From Coniferiporia sulphurascens (lineage: Eukaryota > Basidiomycota > Agaricomycetes > Hymenochaetales > Hymenochaetaceae), in assembly GCA_002794785.1 (NCBI GenBank), contig NBBA01000002.1:1240001-1304000 (forward strand): DNA of 64,000 nt, read 5' to 3'. Position 1 is the first letter of the stretch, and each line of letters opens with the position of its first letter. The position numbers and the translations under genes are program-made. Below the pieces are notes generated by a model. The model had not been told where the DNA came from, searched no databases, and saw nothing but the letters and a program-made list of their open reading frames with translations. This document shows positions 11,158 to 23,479 of this stretch, in pieces.

Positions 11158-12913
11158 CTAACAGGCGGCAGATTTCGATGCTTTCTCGCGGCGGAAAGTT
11201 GCTACCAGTCCATCAGCCTGCTGCCGATCAATTTTAACACCATGCACAGAAGAGAGGTGCCGTCTGAAGTCGTACGCGCGACTGAAAACGTACGTACAAT
11301 GCGCAGCGGAGTCTTGAGATGGTTGACCCTGCGGGGGTCCTTCTCTGGTGGATGCAAATGGCAAATTCGGAAAGGGGCAGCCGAAAACGTTTTGAGACAT
11401 AAGTCGTTCCTTTGCGCGGTCGTCGTACGCCTTTCCTGTCAGCACATCGATCATGCTCGGAGCCTCTGGTTCGGCTGTCACTGGCCCTGCTTGTGTGGCA
11501 GAGCCTTCCTCCCCTTCATTTGCGTTGTCATGATCCAAACGAGGTTTCACGGTGTGTAGGCGGTCTGTATGTCGCTGAAGCAGGTGTTTGTATCCAAACG
11601 ATACGCCACATCCATCGACTGTGCATACAAAATCTCGACGTTGCAAATGGAAAACATTGATGTGCGTAGTTAAAGCCTTTTTCTGCCGTTCTTTGATGTT
11701 AGTTGGTTCTCCGCGGGATAGTACCAGAACACTTACCGATTTGAAATCCTTTTCGCATCCATCCCTTTCACACTTCCAGTCTCGCCCTATTTCACCACCA
11801 CGGCGCCTTTTAGTCGGTTTACCATCATTTTCGTCGTCCGCATCCTCGGCGCCTTCCTGCGCACGCGCCATTTCCAGCGCTGACTCAACCTCCTGTTGTT
11901 CATGCAACTTCAGGTGCGCGCGTAAGCCTTTTTGCTGACTGAAAGTCTTCCCGTTACACGATTGATAAGGACAGGTCGCCGGGTGAGCAGCGCGGTTGTG
12001 TGATTGCAAGGCCGACCACGTAGAGAAGAAGGCCTGTTCCTCTTTCTCGGAGCATTCGGGATGTGCACACACGTATCGACGCTCTACATGCGTGCCTAAT
12101 TAGGTGGCCTGACAGTACGCATTTACAAAAACGAACCTTCATGAGTCTTGGTGTGTATCCTAAGCTTCTGGTTTGTCGAGAAGCTTTTTGTGCAGTCCGA
12201 ATGCTCGCACCGGTAAGGCTTGGTACCCGGAGGACAGTGAGAAGCGGCTATGTGCGAGCGTAGCTGGTGTTGTTTGGCAAATGTGTGAAGACAGCCATCT
12301 TCTGTACACTGCATTTGAAGCTCAGATTAGGTAGCACCGGTATAACCAAACGGCCTGACCTTAAAGGGCTTCACGTCCGCATGCATCTCCTCATGCCTCT
12401 TGAGATGCTGGGCCGTCCAGAATTTCTTCTCGCAATCGTCATGAGGGCAGACGAAAGACCGGGCGGAGTCCGGTAAATGCGAACGCGAGTGGGCTTGCAG
12501 ATGGCTTTCGCGCAAGTACGTTTTAGAGCACATAGTACATGCAAAAGGCCGCTAATGAATCACTCGATTAGATTATCAAGTCCTGGCGGATGAGACGTAC
12601 TTACTTCGCCTGTATGTGACCTTTCGTGTTCCTCCAACCGAGACGGCTTTTTATACGACCTGCTACAACCCTCGTATATGCAACGGTAGCGCCTCTTGTC
12701 ATCGACGACGAGCTTCCCGTTCACTATTATATGTGTTACATCGCGGCCAACTTTGCTGCTGGAGGCGACTGGACCGTCGCTGAGTGGAAAGTCCGAGACT
12801 GCGTCGCTCTCGGACTCGCAAGTGCTCCCGCCGGAGAGCTGTAAGACTAAATTGGCTTGTCTCCTTCGCTTTCCGAGGACGATGTAGCCGGTCGGGCTCT
12901 TCGCGTCGTCCAT
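11158..12913 (-). CDS. TFIIIA-like C2H2 zinc-finger transcription factor
   Basis: A 514-residue protein in five exons: 12913-12605, 12551-12360, 12308-12137, 12083-11737, 11692/11682-11158 (the exon 5 acceptor gives frame at 11682). It contains a run of C2H2 fingers beginning CIYEGC, CTMC, CPHDDC, CTEDGC, CEHSDC, CAHPEC, CPYQSC, CERDGC, CTVDGC, with an atypical extra finger near the C-terminus holding a long loop between CPFPN and CTYVF. Nine clustered fingers with the H-x3-H-T-GE linker style are the hallmark of TFIIIA, which binds the 5S rRNA gene internal control region and 5S rRNA; S. cerevisiae TFC2 is the family reference. A lysine/arginine- and acid-rich insert (KPTKRRRGG) lies between fingers, as in fungal TFIIIA. 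It is divergent from STT3. A different multi-finger regulator is possible. Confidence 0.75.
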
Positions 12914-13123
12914 GTCGTGGCCGCCAGGTCGGAACCTGAGGCCGCAAAAGAGCGTACTGTACCTATTAATATCGCGGGCGTGACATGGTACTGTGGGAGG
13001 ATGTGACCGAACTGGATCTAAATATAGGACGCGCGCAGTCCACGCACTTGACACGTCACGGTCGCCTTTAACAATCGTCCATAACGCGGACACCGTTTGC
13101 CAACAACTCAAACGGCAGTGGCC
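12914..13123. promoter_or_regulatory. Shared divergent promoter region of TFIIIA-like gene and STT3
   Basis: Only 210 bp separate the two ATGs, so this segment must hold the 5' ends and promoters of both genes. It is GC-rich in part and I see no clear TATA box, as is common for fungal housekeeping promoters. Confidence 0.6.
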
Positions 13124-15849
13124 ATGGCAGTGACTTATTCACTCCCGTCGGGCCTCGCGCCGTCGACCATCGCTAATACCGCCTCCTTCCTTCGTATCGC
13201 TGCTTTCTTCTTCGTCTCGGGCGCAGCCATCGCGTCGCGTCTCTTCGCAGTCATAAACTATGAAAGTATTATCCATGAATTGTGCGTAGTTCTGTTGAAT
13301 TTGGTCGAATACATACTGATGGACTTCTAGTGACCCCTGGTTTAATTAGTGAGTAGAGACGAAAAGGTTCCAGCGCAATTTCCGATTGACCGTCCTTGCT
13401 TTGCTTGCAGTCGTGCTACCAAGGTGTTGGCCGAGAAGGGTTTCTACGTACGTGTCATGCTTTCCTCGTTGGATTGAGTGCTCAGACTGAAAGTACCCAT
13501 TAGGAATTTTGGAATTGGTTCGATCCTACGGCGTGGTACCCCCTCGGTCGTGTTGTTGGTGGGACCATCTACCCTGGTTTAATGGCAACGAGCGGTGTCA
13601 TCTTCAACGTCCTCCATGCACTTAGTCTTCCTGTTGATATCCGCAATATTTGCGTGATGCTCGCCCCGGGTTTCAGTGCCCTAACAGCCTGGTCAACATA
13701 TATGTTCACGAAGGAGATGAAAGACGAGAGTGCTGGTCTTCTTGCTGCCGTTTTCATCGGCATCGCTCCCGGTTATATTTCGCGCTCGGTCGCGGGCTCA
13801 TATGACAACGAAGCGATCGCCATCTTCTTACTCATGTTCACGTTCTTTTTGTGGATCAAGGCTCTCAAGCAAGGAAGCGCGTTCTTCGGAACGGGCGCTG
13901 CTCTCTTCTACTTCTACATGGTAGCTGCTTGGGGAGGCTATGCGTTCATTACCAACATGATTCCCTTACACTCGTTAGTTCTCCTGCTTATGGGCCGCTA
14001 CTCTAATCGCCTCTACGTGGCCTATTCCTCTTGGTATGCCGTTGGTACTCTCGCGAGTATGCAGGTGCCTTTCGTTGGCTTCCAACCCGTCCGCACAAGT
14101 GAGCATATGGCCGCGCTGGGAGTCTTCGGCCTCCTTCAGCTCGTCGCTTTCACGGATCTCGTCCGCTCGCACGTCTCCTCAAAACAGTTCCAGGCATTAC
14201 TCCGCGTGTCTGTCGTTGTGCTCGGCGTAGCCGGCGCGTTGGTTTTCGGTGCCCTTACCATGAACGGATCGATTGCACCTTGGACAGGTCGCTTCTACTC
14301 TCTGTGGGACACAGGCTACGCGAAGAAATACATTCCTATCATTGCCTCCGTGTCAGAGCACCAGCCGACCGCCTGGCCGTCGTTCTTCATGGACTTGCAC
14401 TTCCTCATCGTACTCTTCCCCGCGGGTGTTTATCTCTGCTTCAACGAATTGCGTGACGAACATGTCTTTGTGATAATCTACGCGCTGGTGGCGAGCTACT
14501 TCGCTGGCGTCATGGTTAGGCTTATGCTCACACTCACTCCTTGTGTATGTGTCACTGCCGCAGTCGCACTTTCGAGTCTACTCGAACGGTACATGGACCC
14601 TGTTGAGCCGGATAGTGAGGCGTCTGAGGAGGAGACGAAGAGCGTCGCTGATTCCAGCGAGTCGTCGGCCGTTACCCCATCTACTCCGTCCAAAAAGACC
14701 AAGAAGTCTGAAAAAGTGCAGGCGTCCTCGTCTGGCAACCTTTCGTCCAAGCTCGCGAACCTCCTCCCGGGGAAGGAAGACAAACAGAAGGGCATTTTCG
14801 GGCTCGACACACGCCTGGTTGTGATCGTAAATGCGCTTATGATGCTCTGTATGTTCGTCCTGCATTGTACGTGGGTCACTGCCAACGCGTACTCGTCACC
14901 GTCCGTTGTACTTTCCTCGAACAACCCCGACGGATCGAAGCACATCATCGATGATTACCGCGAGGCGTACTACTGGCTTAGGCAAAATACTCCAGAGACG
15001 GCGGTCATCATGAGCTGGTGGGACTATGGCTACCAGATTGCCGGCTTCGCGGACAGGCCAACGCTCGTTGACAACAATACATGGAACAATAGTAAGTTTG
15101 TTTTTTTCCTATTCCATTAACTACAGCGACTAAATCATTCCTTCAGCACATATCGCCACCGTAGGGAAGGCCATGGCTAGTTCGGAAGAAAAGTCGTACC
15201 CAATCCTGCGCAAACATGATGTTGATTACGTGCTTGTTATCTTCGGAGGCCTGTTAGGTTACTCTGGCGACGATATTAACAAGTTCCTATGGATGGTGCG
15301 AATTGCTCAAGGCGTCTGGCCGGACGAGATTCAAGAGCCAGACTACTTTACCCCACGTGGCGAGTACCGTGTTGACGAACAAGCGAGCAGCACTATGAAG
15401 AACAGTTTGATGTACAAGATGTCATACTACAGGTAATTGCCGGTCCTGCTTGGATTAAGTCATACTCTATGCTAATGTGGGTGAATTAAAGGTTCAATGA
15501 ACTGTTCATGGGCAACACCCCTGTCGATCGCGTGCGTGGCCAACAGCTCCCGCTCATCGGCCCGACCCTTGACTATCTCGGTACGTTGGTGTTCTTTTCC
15601 CGAAATGCATTTGCTTACATTTTGGCTCATAACTTGCAGACGAGGCTTTCACGTCAGAAAATTGGATTGTAAGCTCACTCATTAATGAATTATTGGCAGA
15701 CTAACTCATCGACTCTGTCACAGGTCCGCATCTACCAAGTCAAGAAAGAAGACTTGTTGGGTAGAGATCTTAAAAGCGCGAACGCTTTCACAGCGGGTAA
15801 GAAGCACAAGCGCGGCAGGCCACAGCATAGGCGCAGGGCTCTGACATAA
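13124..15849 (+). CDS. STT3: STT3, catalytic subunit of oligosaccharyltransferase
   Basis: Transfers the lipid-linked glycan to Asn in N-x-S/T sequons in the ER lumen. The model has eight exons: 13124-13281, 13331-13348, 13411-13447, 13504-15091, 15147-15432, 15492-15580, 15640-15668, 15724-15849, giving 776 residues, the usual size. Exon 2 is only 18 nt and encodes the DPWFNY catalytic segment. Exons 3-4 encode [20 protein letters not shown]. About eleven hydrophobic segments follow. WWDYGYQI, the diagnostic peptide-binding WWDYG motif, is in exon 4 and runs into [14 protein letters not shown]. An acidic, Ser-rich cytosolic-type insert (around residues 350-400) and a basic C-tail are visible. 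All splice sites are GT-AG. This is a clear single-copy housekeeping gene. Confidence 0.95.
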
Positions 15850-16997
15850 CCTAGAGAGATAAGGCCCGGACTTGTAGAAAAAGAAAAGCTATAAGTATAT
15901 TTATTGTTCTGTCGGCCGCGACCAATATAATGCTTTCCTTCCGACTCAAGGGATGCGGGGGTTGTAAACAACATCAAATGTGCGGTAAGTGAATTTGGCC
16001 CGTCGGCCTTGTCCCTATCGTTCACTGCGGTTATCACGTTATTGGGCATTCGAGCCGATAAGTAGGTTATGGAGTCACGAATTTTGATTGTGCTGCGATT
16101 GTTACTTACGTCTCAAAGAGACCTAGCTCTTCGCTTTCCTGGGCGGGGTTTATGTCAGTACCGTTCCCACGGCGCAGGGATCCTTGCCAATCCTGCGATC
16201 CCTGCGAAGTCACTGCATCCCTGTGGGACGCACAACACTGGTTTATGTACACTAACTTGGGGCGCTTGTTTTCAGTTCTGTGATCGTCTTTGCGGTTCGT
16301 GTACTAGGCTTCTCAGCTCTTTTTCAATGCGCACTAGGATCCCATTTAGCTCTCATGCGATAACAGGACTTCATGCATCGCCTTTATCTCCAATACAGTC
16401 TTGAGTGTTCGAGTTCTCCAACTTCTTTCCAACGGCCACATTACCCACGCGTACCGTCCGACTATGTGTGATGCGGATAATCTCAGCTCATAATGTACTC
16501 CTGACTTGTGTTCGCTTTTTGAAGAACGGGGTTTCCCATCTGGCTTCTGTTTCTCGTGCGTTTGCGCTCCTGCTTCGTACTTTCTCTGTATTACGCTCAC
16601 TGCGCTAACCGAATTTATTCCTGGAGATCTGAATTACTGTTAGAGTCCTCTTCGCAAACTCATGGCACACGGATATGTGTATAAGGTTCATGGCGGCCGA
16701 CTATGACTGACTACTCATCTAGAGAAGCCAGAACAGCCTCGGCCGATATTTGGATTCTTTGTTATGCCAGTTTGGTCGTGGCGCTGTTATAGCTGCTGTG
16801 CAGTGCTTCTCACAACTTGATACAAAGGTATGTCCCATTCACGTTTTCGGAGATCGATTGCACTGCCGCAGTAGGTCACTAGGGTAGCGCAGCCCCAGCC
16901 GCTGCCCACGCTGCGACTTAAATACGACAGTCTACTATGGGGCTCCTACCAGCGAAGAGGTCCCATCAACAGTTATAGTAAAGCCACCCGCAGCAAC
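15850..16997. other. Intergenic region between STT3 and the BTB gene
   Basis: Overlapping frames on both strands have no domain or splice logic, so I see no gene. TTAAATA about 80 bp before the BTB ATG (near 16917) is a possible weak TATA element. Confidence 0.5.
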
Positions 16998-18251
16998 ATG
17001 TCGATCCACTTTGACAACCCACCACTGACTACCTCACCCTCAACGGGAGGGCACATCAAAACCGAGTCGTCCACTAGTTCGTTACAATCAGGCCCATCCT
17101 CGACAACCTTTTCCCGCGGTAATCTCATCAGTATTCTGCCCTTTAAACCCTCGCCAGATTACGATCTAGTTCTGAAGGCTTCAGACGGTGGGGCGTTCCT
17201 CGCTCACGAAATGTTTCTACGTCTCGCTTCCACATCCCCCGACAAAATCCTGAATTGTAGATGGGTGTCTCCTGGGCAGCTGTCTGCGGCGCAGTCCCGC
17301 TCTCCGTCCTTCACGTTGTCATGTCCCGACAATGCAGATCCCGATGATGCAAATTACGACATGGTCGAGGAGAGTGACATTGACCAAGTTCGTTACCGCG
17401 TTTACGATATTGATGCTTCCAGCAGCACATTGGATGCCCTTCTCCGACTGTTATATCCTGCTGCGCGCTCTCCGGCCTTCGCTAGTCCGGAAGTACTAGT
17501 AACTGGAGGCTTCGTCGATCCGTCCGTCACTATAAAGAGCATCGGACCCGTCATTAACCTAGCTCAGAGGCTCAAGATGGCGAACATCGTTGCGGATCTT
17601 TGCATGAAGCTCTTGAACGTCGTGAACAGCCCACACTGCAACCCAGACAACCCCGTCGCGTTTCGCGTGTTCATCACAGCCTGTCGCTTCCAACTGGCTG
17701 ATGTCGCCCAGGCTGCAGCGTACGCGTGCCTCCGGGGGCGCGGCTTTGAGTCATATACGAGCGAGCTCGAGAGCATTCGTGCGGACTCCTACTTCAAGCT
17801 GATCGATTACAGACGGAAGGTCACCCATGCCGTTCTCGACGCCCTGGAGAAGAGCGACTTCGCGCGAGTATTAACGAGTCCTCAATCGGCTGCCGCATCG
17901 GTTATGCTATGCAATGAGTGCTCTCAGGCTATCGATAGAGGACCTTCACCCCACGCAGATTTGGCATGGTGGAGAGTCTTTCACGGTCTCGCGATAGACG
18001 TGCTCCAAGTTGCACCAAGGAGCGACAAAATATATAGCATCTCTTTTCTTTCTCAGGTGCTCGATTCAATGAAGGGATGCGATCCTTGTTCAAAGAAATT
18101 CTTGTTGTTATTCAGGGAGGCACAGCACTCTTTGAAAATATCTATTTCAAAAGCCATCGTCTCCGTAAGTACAAGCCTGACAGATTCGTTGTCCAATCAT
18201 TAACGCAGTCAGTTATAGGTGAAGCTAGACCTTTCGTGTTTGAACAGGTGA
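16998..18251 (+). CDS. BTB/POZ-domain protein
   Basis: A 399-residue protein with exons 16998-18164 and 18219-18251. After a low-complexity Ser/Thr-rich N-terminus (1-45), the segment PSPDYDLVLKASDGGAFLAHEMFLRLAS (about 51-78) is the start of a BTB fold: dimerisation strand, then the xFxAHKxxLxxxS-like helix. LLRLLYP (about 150) and an alpha-helical BACK-like stretch (VINLAQRLKMANIVADLC... AFRVFITACRFQLADVAQAAA) follow. This layout is common in large agaricomycete BTB families whose function is undefined; protein-protein interaction, perhaps with a Cul3 ligase, is an inference. The short last exon gives a VKLDLSCLNR tail; without that splice the protein would end seven or more residues differently. 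Confidence 0.82.
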
Positions 18252-19223
18252 ATTACTCATTAAAGCTTCGACCACATTCGTGGAGTTTTAAACCACCTCA
18301 AATCCGATCCAGAGGAGCGCCGACGTAGTGGATCGAAGGGCAACACAGCTCCCGATCCGGCCTGTTGAAGTTTACAAATAGTTTTCTTTTTCAAGTTTTG
18401 CTGTTACTAAGACATACTGTTATGGGTTTTCCGTGCGGCAGCTATCCGTAACATAGTTTGCGTTGCGCATGTACCCTCACTTCGGTCACGGTCTTTCCTT
18501 TGAGTGCGTAGCCTGAGTATTGACTAAGTGTAGAAAAGAAAAGTACATGTATGTTATAATACAAGACCGCCGCTTCGTTCATGTATACTGTATACGTTTA
18601 CTGCTACCTCCATTGCTTCCACGAGCACCGTGACCGAGGCCCAACATCGAATAGCAGCCTATTCACCAGGCTCGGATAAAGCATTCCACAATGTCAATTA
18701 TCGTCAAACATATAGATACTGGGTAGGAAAAGCCCAAGTATCACGTACCAAATAATTCGCCATGGAAGCGCAATATACCGTATGCTCGATCGGAGAAAAA
18801 ATAGTTCAATTTGCGACAATATAATAGTTTGTTTATATAAGTTCCGAGTAAACTGTGACGACAATCCCTATCTAGGTGGCCACTAGCAGTCGCGGCAATA
18901 CTATTTCGCTAGCATTAGTCAAGTATGTGCATGGACGTTATTGCAGTGTTTGTCGAGCGCGGAAGGGAAATCAGCGACCCGAAGCGGATGTTTGTACTAG
19001 AAATAATGGTCAATTGTGCCTTGAACTGCGGTTACAATCCTAATAACAGGCTTCGCAGGCAAATTTTTATCATTTGATTCACTATTTCAAAACATGGAAC
19101 ACCCATACACAATTGTTTCTGAACATCAGTTATATCCATTAGAGCTACTAGCAGAACGCATTCCTTCAAGTTCCTTCGCCGGTTAAGAGACCCCACATAT
19201 CGGGGTGCGAATCAGAATGAAGT
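18252..19223 (-). other. 3' flank of MEP2, degenerate module arm
   Basis: No gene seen. The part from about 18660 to 19223 resembles the 3' flank of MEP1 in reverse orientation (GATCGAGCATATACCGTGC-like block near 18780; TTCCGAGTAAACTGTGACGACAAT near 18840). 18252-18660 holds nothing I can name. Confidence 0.5.
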
Positions 19224-20427
19224 CTACACACTGATTCCTCGATAGTAGTAGATCTGGCTTTGCAGACGTTGAACCTGTCCTGCAGTATACTGGTTCCTGC
19301 ACGCGTCAGTTGTGTAGTCCATATAATTATCTGTGTGTTAAAGTTCGTTGTAAGAATCGATGGAACTTTAAAATTCAGATATGAAAGTTACTGACTGATT
19401 GGGTCAACTCCACCACCGGCGCAAGTGTCGAGTCCCGAAGGGCAGCCTCTTGCCGGAAGTGCCTCAGGAGGGGTGTCGTTGACATAATCTCCGGGGGCCT
19501 GGCATCCCTATGGAGGATGTAAATAGACAGCAACATTACGTGGGATACGAGAGACCTACGCCTTGGAAAGTGTGGTACAAGCCAACCCAATGACCGACTT
19601 CATGGGTGAGCACCTTTAATTGTTTTTTTTTAGCCGTGAGCTGTGTACACTCAAGATAAACACGTAATAAGTACTTGCCTCTCCTAGATTGTTTCCTGCG
19701 GCGCTACCGCCGGGTAGGGTTGTGTAGCTAATGAGAATTCCATCGTTGGTTGGGTTACCGCTGTAGTCCGATGGGAATGCAGAGTAACCGAGCGTTCCCT
19801 GATTTGTGATATATGTGAGGCCAAGGGAATATATATTCAGCGCTGCCGGTCCGTAGCCGTTATAGCGCAGACTGTTCTTCATGTCGTATTGCGGCTGTGC
19901 CGTATCAGGGTCGACATAGTTGAACCAATATGCATTCTGTACACGTCTGAGGCCTGCGAGTTGGAACTGAACTCCAGTGCCATAAAAGCCCGCATTGATG
20001 ACATTGATTTGGTTATAAATCATTTGATCGCTGAAAAGAAACTAATCAGGTTTGTTACTTGTCTGCAACAGAAGAGGTGGCCGTACGAAACGTAACCACC
20101 GTTGTAAGTGGTGTCTGAGTAGATGACATTCCAGTACACAGGGATGGTTGCGACCGCAGCACTAAGATTCTCGCCGCTGAACGTCGCATTCCGCTTATTT
20201 GTAGATAGCTTAGTCTGAAAGTCCTTCTCTGCGAGGACAATCTGTTCGTCAGAGATGGAGGTGCCGCAGAATGACCTGCGCGGGGGAGGCGGTATGCCTA
20301 TCAGCGAAATTCCAAACGGCAGCAAAATGGGGACAGCTCACGTAGCATTTGTGCTCCCCACCAGCGGACCGGCGAGTGCGGTCGAGGCAACGGAAAGGGC
20401 AAGGACTAGGAAAGAAAGCTTGAACAT
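19224..20427 (-). CDS. MEP2, secreted M43 metallopeptidase (intact, most diverged copy)
   Basis: 299 residues in six exons with the same lengths as MEP1: 20427-20342, 20275-20087, 20030-19679, 19613-19560, 19507-19396, 19330-19224. It has a signal peptide (MFKLSFLVLALSVASTALA), the [11 protein letters not shown] zinc site and a MDYTTDAC Met-turn. Intron 3 starts GCAAGT, a GC donor where the paralogues use GT. No stop or frameshift is seen. Its protein sequence differs more from MEP1/4/5/6 than they do from each other, so it is an older copy. The flanking DNA is also more degenerate. Function as for MEP1. Confidence 0.86.
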
Positions 20428-20521
20428 GAGGATCCAAGTGTAAACGTTTACTGAGGAGGTCCGATGTCTGGCAAAAAGGCGTGTCCAACGGATGTCGTTC
20501 CCCTCTCTCTGGAAGCAGGGC

Positions 20522-20528
20522 TTTTATA
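20522..20528 (-). promoter_or_regulatory. TATA box of MEP2
   Basis: TATAAAA on the minus strand about 95-101 bp upstream of the MEP2 ATG, same position as in MEP1. Confidence 0.65.
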
Positions 20529-20529
20529 C

Positions 20530-21450
20530 TTAAAATATCAGAATTGATTATATCAAAGTGCATATACTTCAGTGGCGGGATGCTCTTGCATCTAGGTAAA
20601 GGAAGTTCCAATCCGTATGTCTGACAAAAACTAGTTAGGACGTTTCGAGAAGGGCTCAGACGCATATAGCTTGCATCCCGCAATGCACTTTCATCCGGTC
20701 TGGGATGGCCGTTAGGCATGGAAAGAGGGAGAGGAAGGCACGAGTTCGCGGAGAAGGGCTTTAGCAGATCAAATTCGGTACCGAACAGATGCGCTATGAC
20801 AGGTTTGCCTGTCCAGAGCCAAACAAGAGCATAGGCATTGGAAGTCATCTCGAAACCACTTGGAAGCACAACGCCATCCGCGCTTTACGGGTTAGGAAGC
20901 GGATCAGCAACACCGGGAGGGACCCAGAAGCCGATTCGACGAGCACCGCGCTAGACGGCTAGAGTATAGAACAAATCACGAGATTACAATAGAAATGTAT
21001 CTTCTTATGATCATATTTGAAGACGTCCCGCCCAATTGTCTGACCTCAAGGTGACCCGCTCATCCCTCGGAGTTGAGACCCATAAACGAGAATAGTAGCT
21101 AGTGGCCGGTAGCTTCTTCGTCTAGATCTCCTATTTCTCGCGTCTTCGCTTCAGTATATTGGTAACGTACCATGCCTTTGAATACATCTTTGCATTGTGT
21201 CCAAAGATGCCAAACCATTCAAGTTCTTGAGTATGTATATGTGCGTTGATACTCTCCCTAACTCGAGGTGTAGGAGAGAAAATTCGTCGAATCAATTGAT
21301 CATAGAATCTTCAGCCGGCTTTTCGGCGGCGGGTACGCGGCTCATATCACGAGTGAGAAGTAATAGATGGAAGGGAGGAAGTCAAGCTAAGCACGCCTCA
21401 TAAGTTCCATAGCCAGTTCTAGCGAGCGGCGCGCCGCAATTGAGGGATGA
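20530..21450 (-). repeat. Degenerate upstream arm of MEP2
   Basis: Scattered blocks match the MEP1 upstream arm in reverse, for instance around 20980-21110 (TTGAGACCCATAAACGAGAATAGTAGCTAG) and the GGAAGGGAGG block near 21370. Similarity is weaker than between the other modules. No gene seen. Confidence 0.5.
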
Positions 21451-22244
21451 CGTTAATTCTAGCCTTTGCCAAATGAATACACATAGTAAACGGGGGGCGC
21501 ATGCTTGCTAGTTCTTATAGATGCTGATGTCGCAAAAAACAATCCTGTCGTTGTAGGCGGGCTTGCAAGCATACCAAGATCAAGGACGCCCAAGCCAGAA
21601 TAGCCGTATTCTTCAATTTCTCTTTTGTTTCCGCGGGCGGGCAAAGGTCTCGGATTGGTGTTCATCCGAGAGATCCTCATATTCTTTTCATAGTTTTAGA
21701 AATATCCTCCCCGTGGCTCTCTTCGCCGCGGTGTTCCGAGCATCAGAGCCGCACATAATGTCTATGTCACTTGAAAAGATCGCGATTGGGATTCCATACA
21801 GTCAGGCGCGTCCCGCATGAGTAAACGCGTATGAGAACGTGCGTGCCCCTATGTGTGCTCACCACGAGCGGAAAGACGCAACCAGTGTACTTCAGGTAAC
21901 CCCGTCCATGCTCGTCGGGTGTTCCGTAGTCGCTTCCGATGCATTTTTGATGTCTCAAAAAGCGACACAGATTGCAGCGCCCCCCTTGTGTATACGAGCA
22001 TCTTCTCCATGCCCCAATTGCTCAATCTAGAGCCCAAGAAAAAAAATTCGGGCGTATCTGATACACCCGGAGATTATTAGCACGATTGAAAACTAAAATT
22101 GTAGCTCCTCAAATACGGGCGAACTCGGGTCTGAGAAAAGTGTTTTCAAGTTCCTATTTTCTGGAGAAAAGGTGGTTCAACCACCAATTGGAAAAAATCT
22201 CGTCCGCACTCTCGTACTGTCGTCGAGCATGGTTGGCTGCCATT
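21451..22244. other. Unassigned region between MEP2 arm and MEP3
   Basis: Short overlapping frames only; I recognise neither a gene nor a repeat. The 3' exons expected for MEP3 should lie here but are not recognisable. Confidence 0.4.
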
Positions 22245-22983
22245 ACCCTTACAAAACTGTTTCCAGAAGATTTCTTCACGTCAGAGTTGAGTAGCGAATA
22301 AGAATTCCATCGTTGGTCGGATTATTGTTGTAGTCCTCTGGGAATGCAGAGTAATCGAGCGTTCCCGAGGAATGGATGTAATTGAGGCCAAGAGAACGAA
22401 TGTTCGGTGCTGCCGGGCTGCAGCCAATACAGCGCAGCTGGCTCTTCATGTCGTATTACAGCTGTGCCATGTTCGGGTCAACATAGTTGAACCAAAATGC
22501 ATTCTGTACACTTCTTAGGCCTGCAAGTTGAAACTGGACCCCGGTGCCGCTGAAACCTTGATTAATGACAGTGATTTGGTCAATGATCATCGAGTTGCTA
22601 GAAGGACAAACAGTCAGCTTTGCAAATCCTCCATGGCAGAAAAAGTGCCGTACGGAATATTGCCGCCGTCAAAGCTGCTGTCCGCATAGATGACGTTCCA
22701 ATACACGGGAATAGTCGCAACTGTAGCATCGAGACGTTCGCCGCTGGACGTCGTGCTCCGCTTGTTCGTAGCTAGCTTATCCGCGAAATCCTTCTCCACA
22801 CGGATCAACTGCTCGTCGGACACGATGTTACCGCAAAATGATCTGCAATTAGACAGGGGTAAATTATTTAGTGAGATTTTGCATGGCGAAAGTAGGAATA
22901 CTCACTTAGCATATGTACCCGTCGCCGGCGAGTGCAGGGAAGGCGAAGAAAAGAGCAAAGGTGAGGAAAGATAGGCCGAACAT
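22245..22983 (-). pseudogene. MEP3, truncated M43 metallopeptidase pseudogene
   Basis: The ATG (22983) and TATA box (23077-23084) are in the usual places, but exon 1 lacks about 8 nt after the signal peptide, shifting the frame, and ends AAGTGAGT instead of ACGTGAGT. Exon 2 is well preserved. Exon 3 has an in-frame TAA (22458-22456) where the paralogues have CAA in QPQYDMK. Similarity fades at about 22245 within intron 3, so the zinc-binding exon 4 and exons 5-6 are missing. It cannot encode an active peptidase. Confidence 0.85.
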
Positions 22984-23400
22984 GAGGATGCAAACGCGAG
23001 TGTTTGGCGAAGAGGGCCGATGTCCGATAAAAAGGAGCGTTCAACGGATGCAGTTTCCCTCTCGCTGGTAGCAGGGTTTTTATACCTGTATGATATCCTA
23101 ATACACATGCATTAAGCTATACTTTACCGTGGTGGAGTCTTCCTGCATTTCAGTGAAGAAAAAGATTCCAATCTGTATGTCTGGCAGAACCTGTTCAAGA
23201 CGTAACTAAAGTGCCAGGTCGTACGGTTCGCTGATTTTCGCCATTTCGCTTCGGTAACGCAGTGGCGAACCCAAGTATTGTGAATGTGCACATTTCCGCT
23301 TTCTTTATCTTGGATATAGCAAGAGCAAATGTGTCGAGTCGGACGATTACGAAAACTTCAGCGGACCGTGACTCTTCGAATGAAGGCCCGGGGAGGGGGA
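22984..23400 (-). repeat. Upstream arm of MEP3
   Basis: Matches the DNA just upstream of MEP1, MEP4 and MEP6 (TATA context; TTCCAATCTGTATGTCTGGCAGAACC near 23168; GAATGTGCACATT block near 23280). It ends within the GACGATTACGAAAAC block. Confidence 0.7.
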
Positions 23401-23479
23401 GTTGGGCTCTGGGACCGTTTTGGAAGCTGACAAAAGATCGGAAACTTTCCTCATTCAGTAATTTGGGTGGCAACACTTT

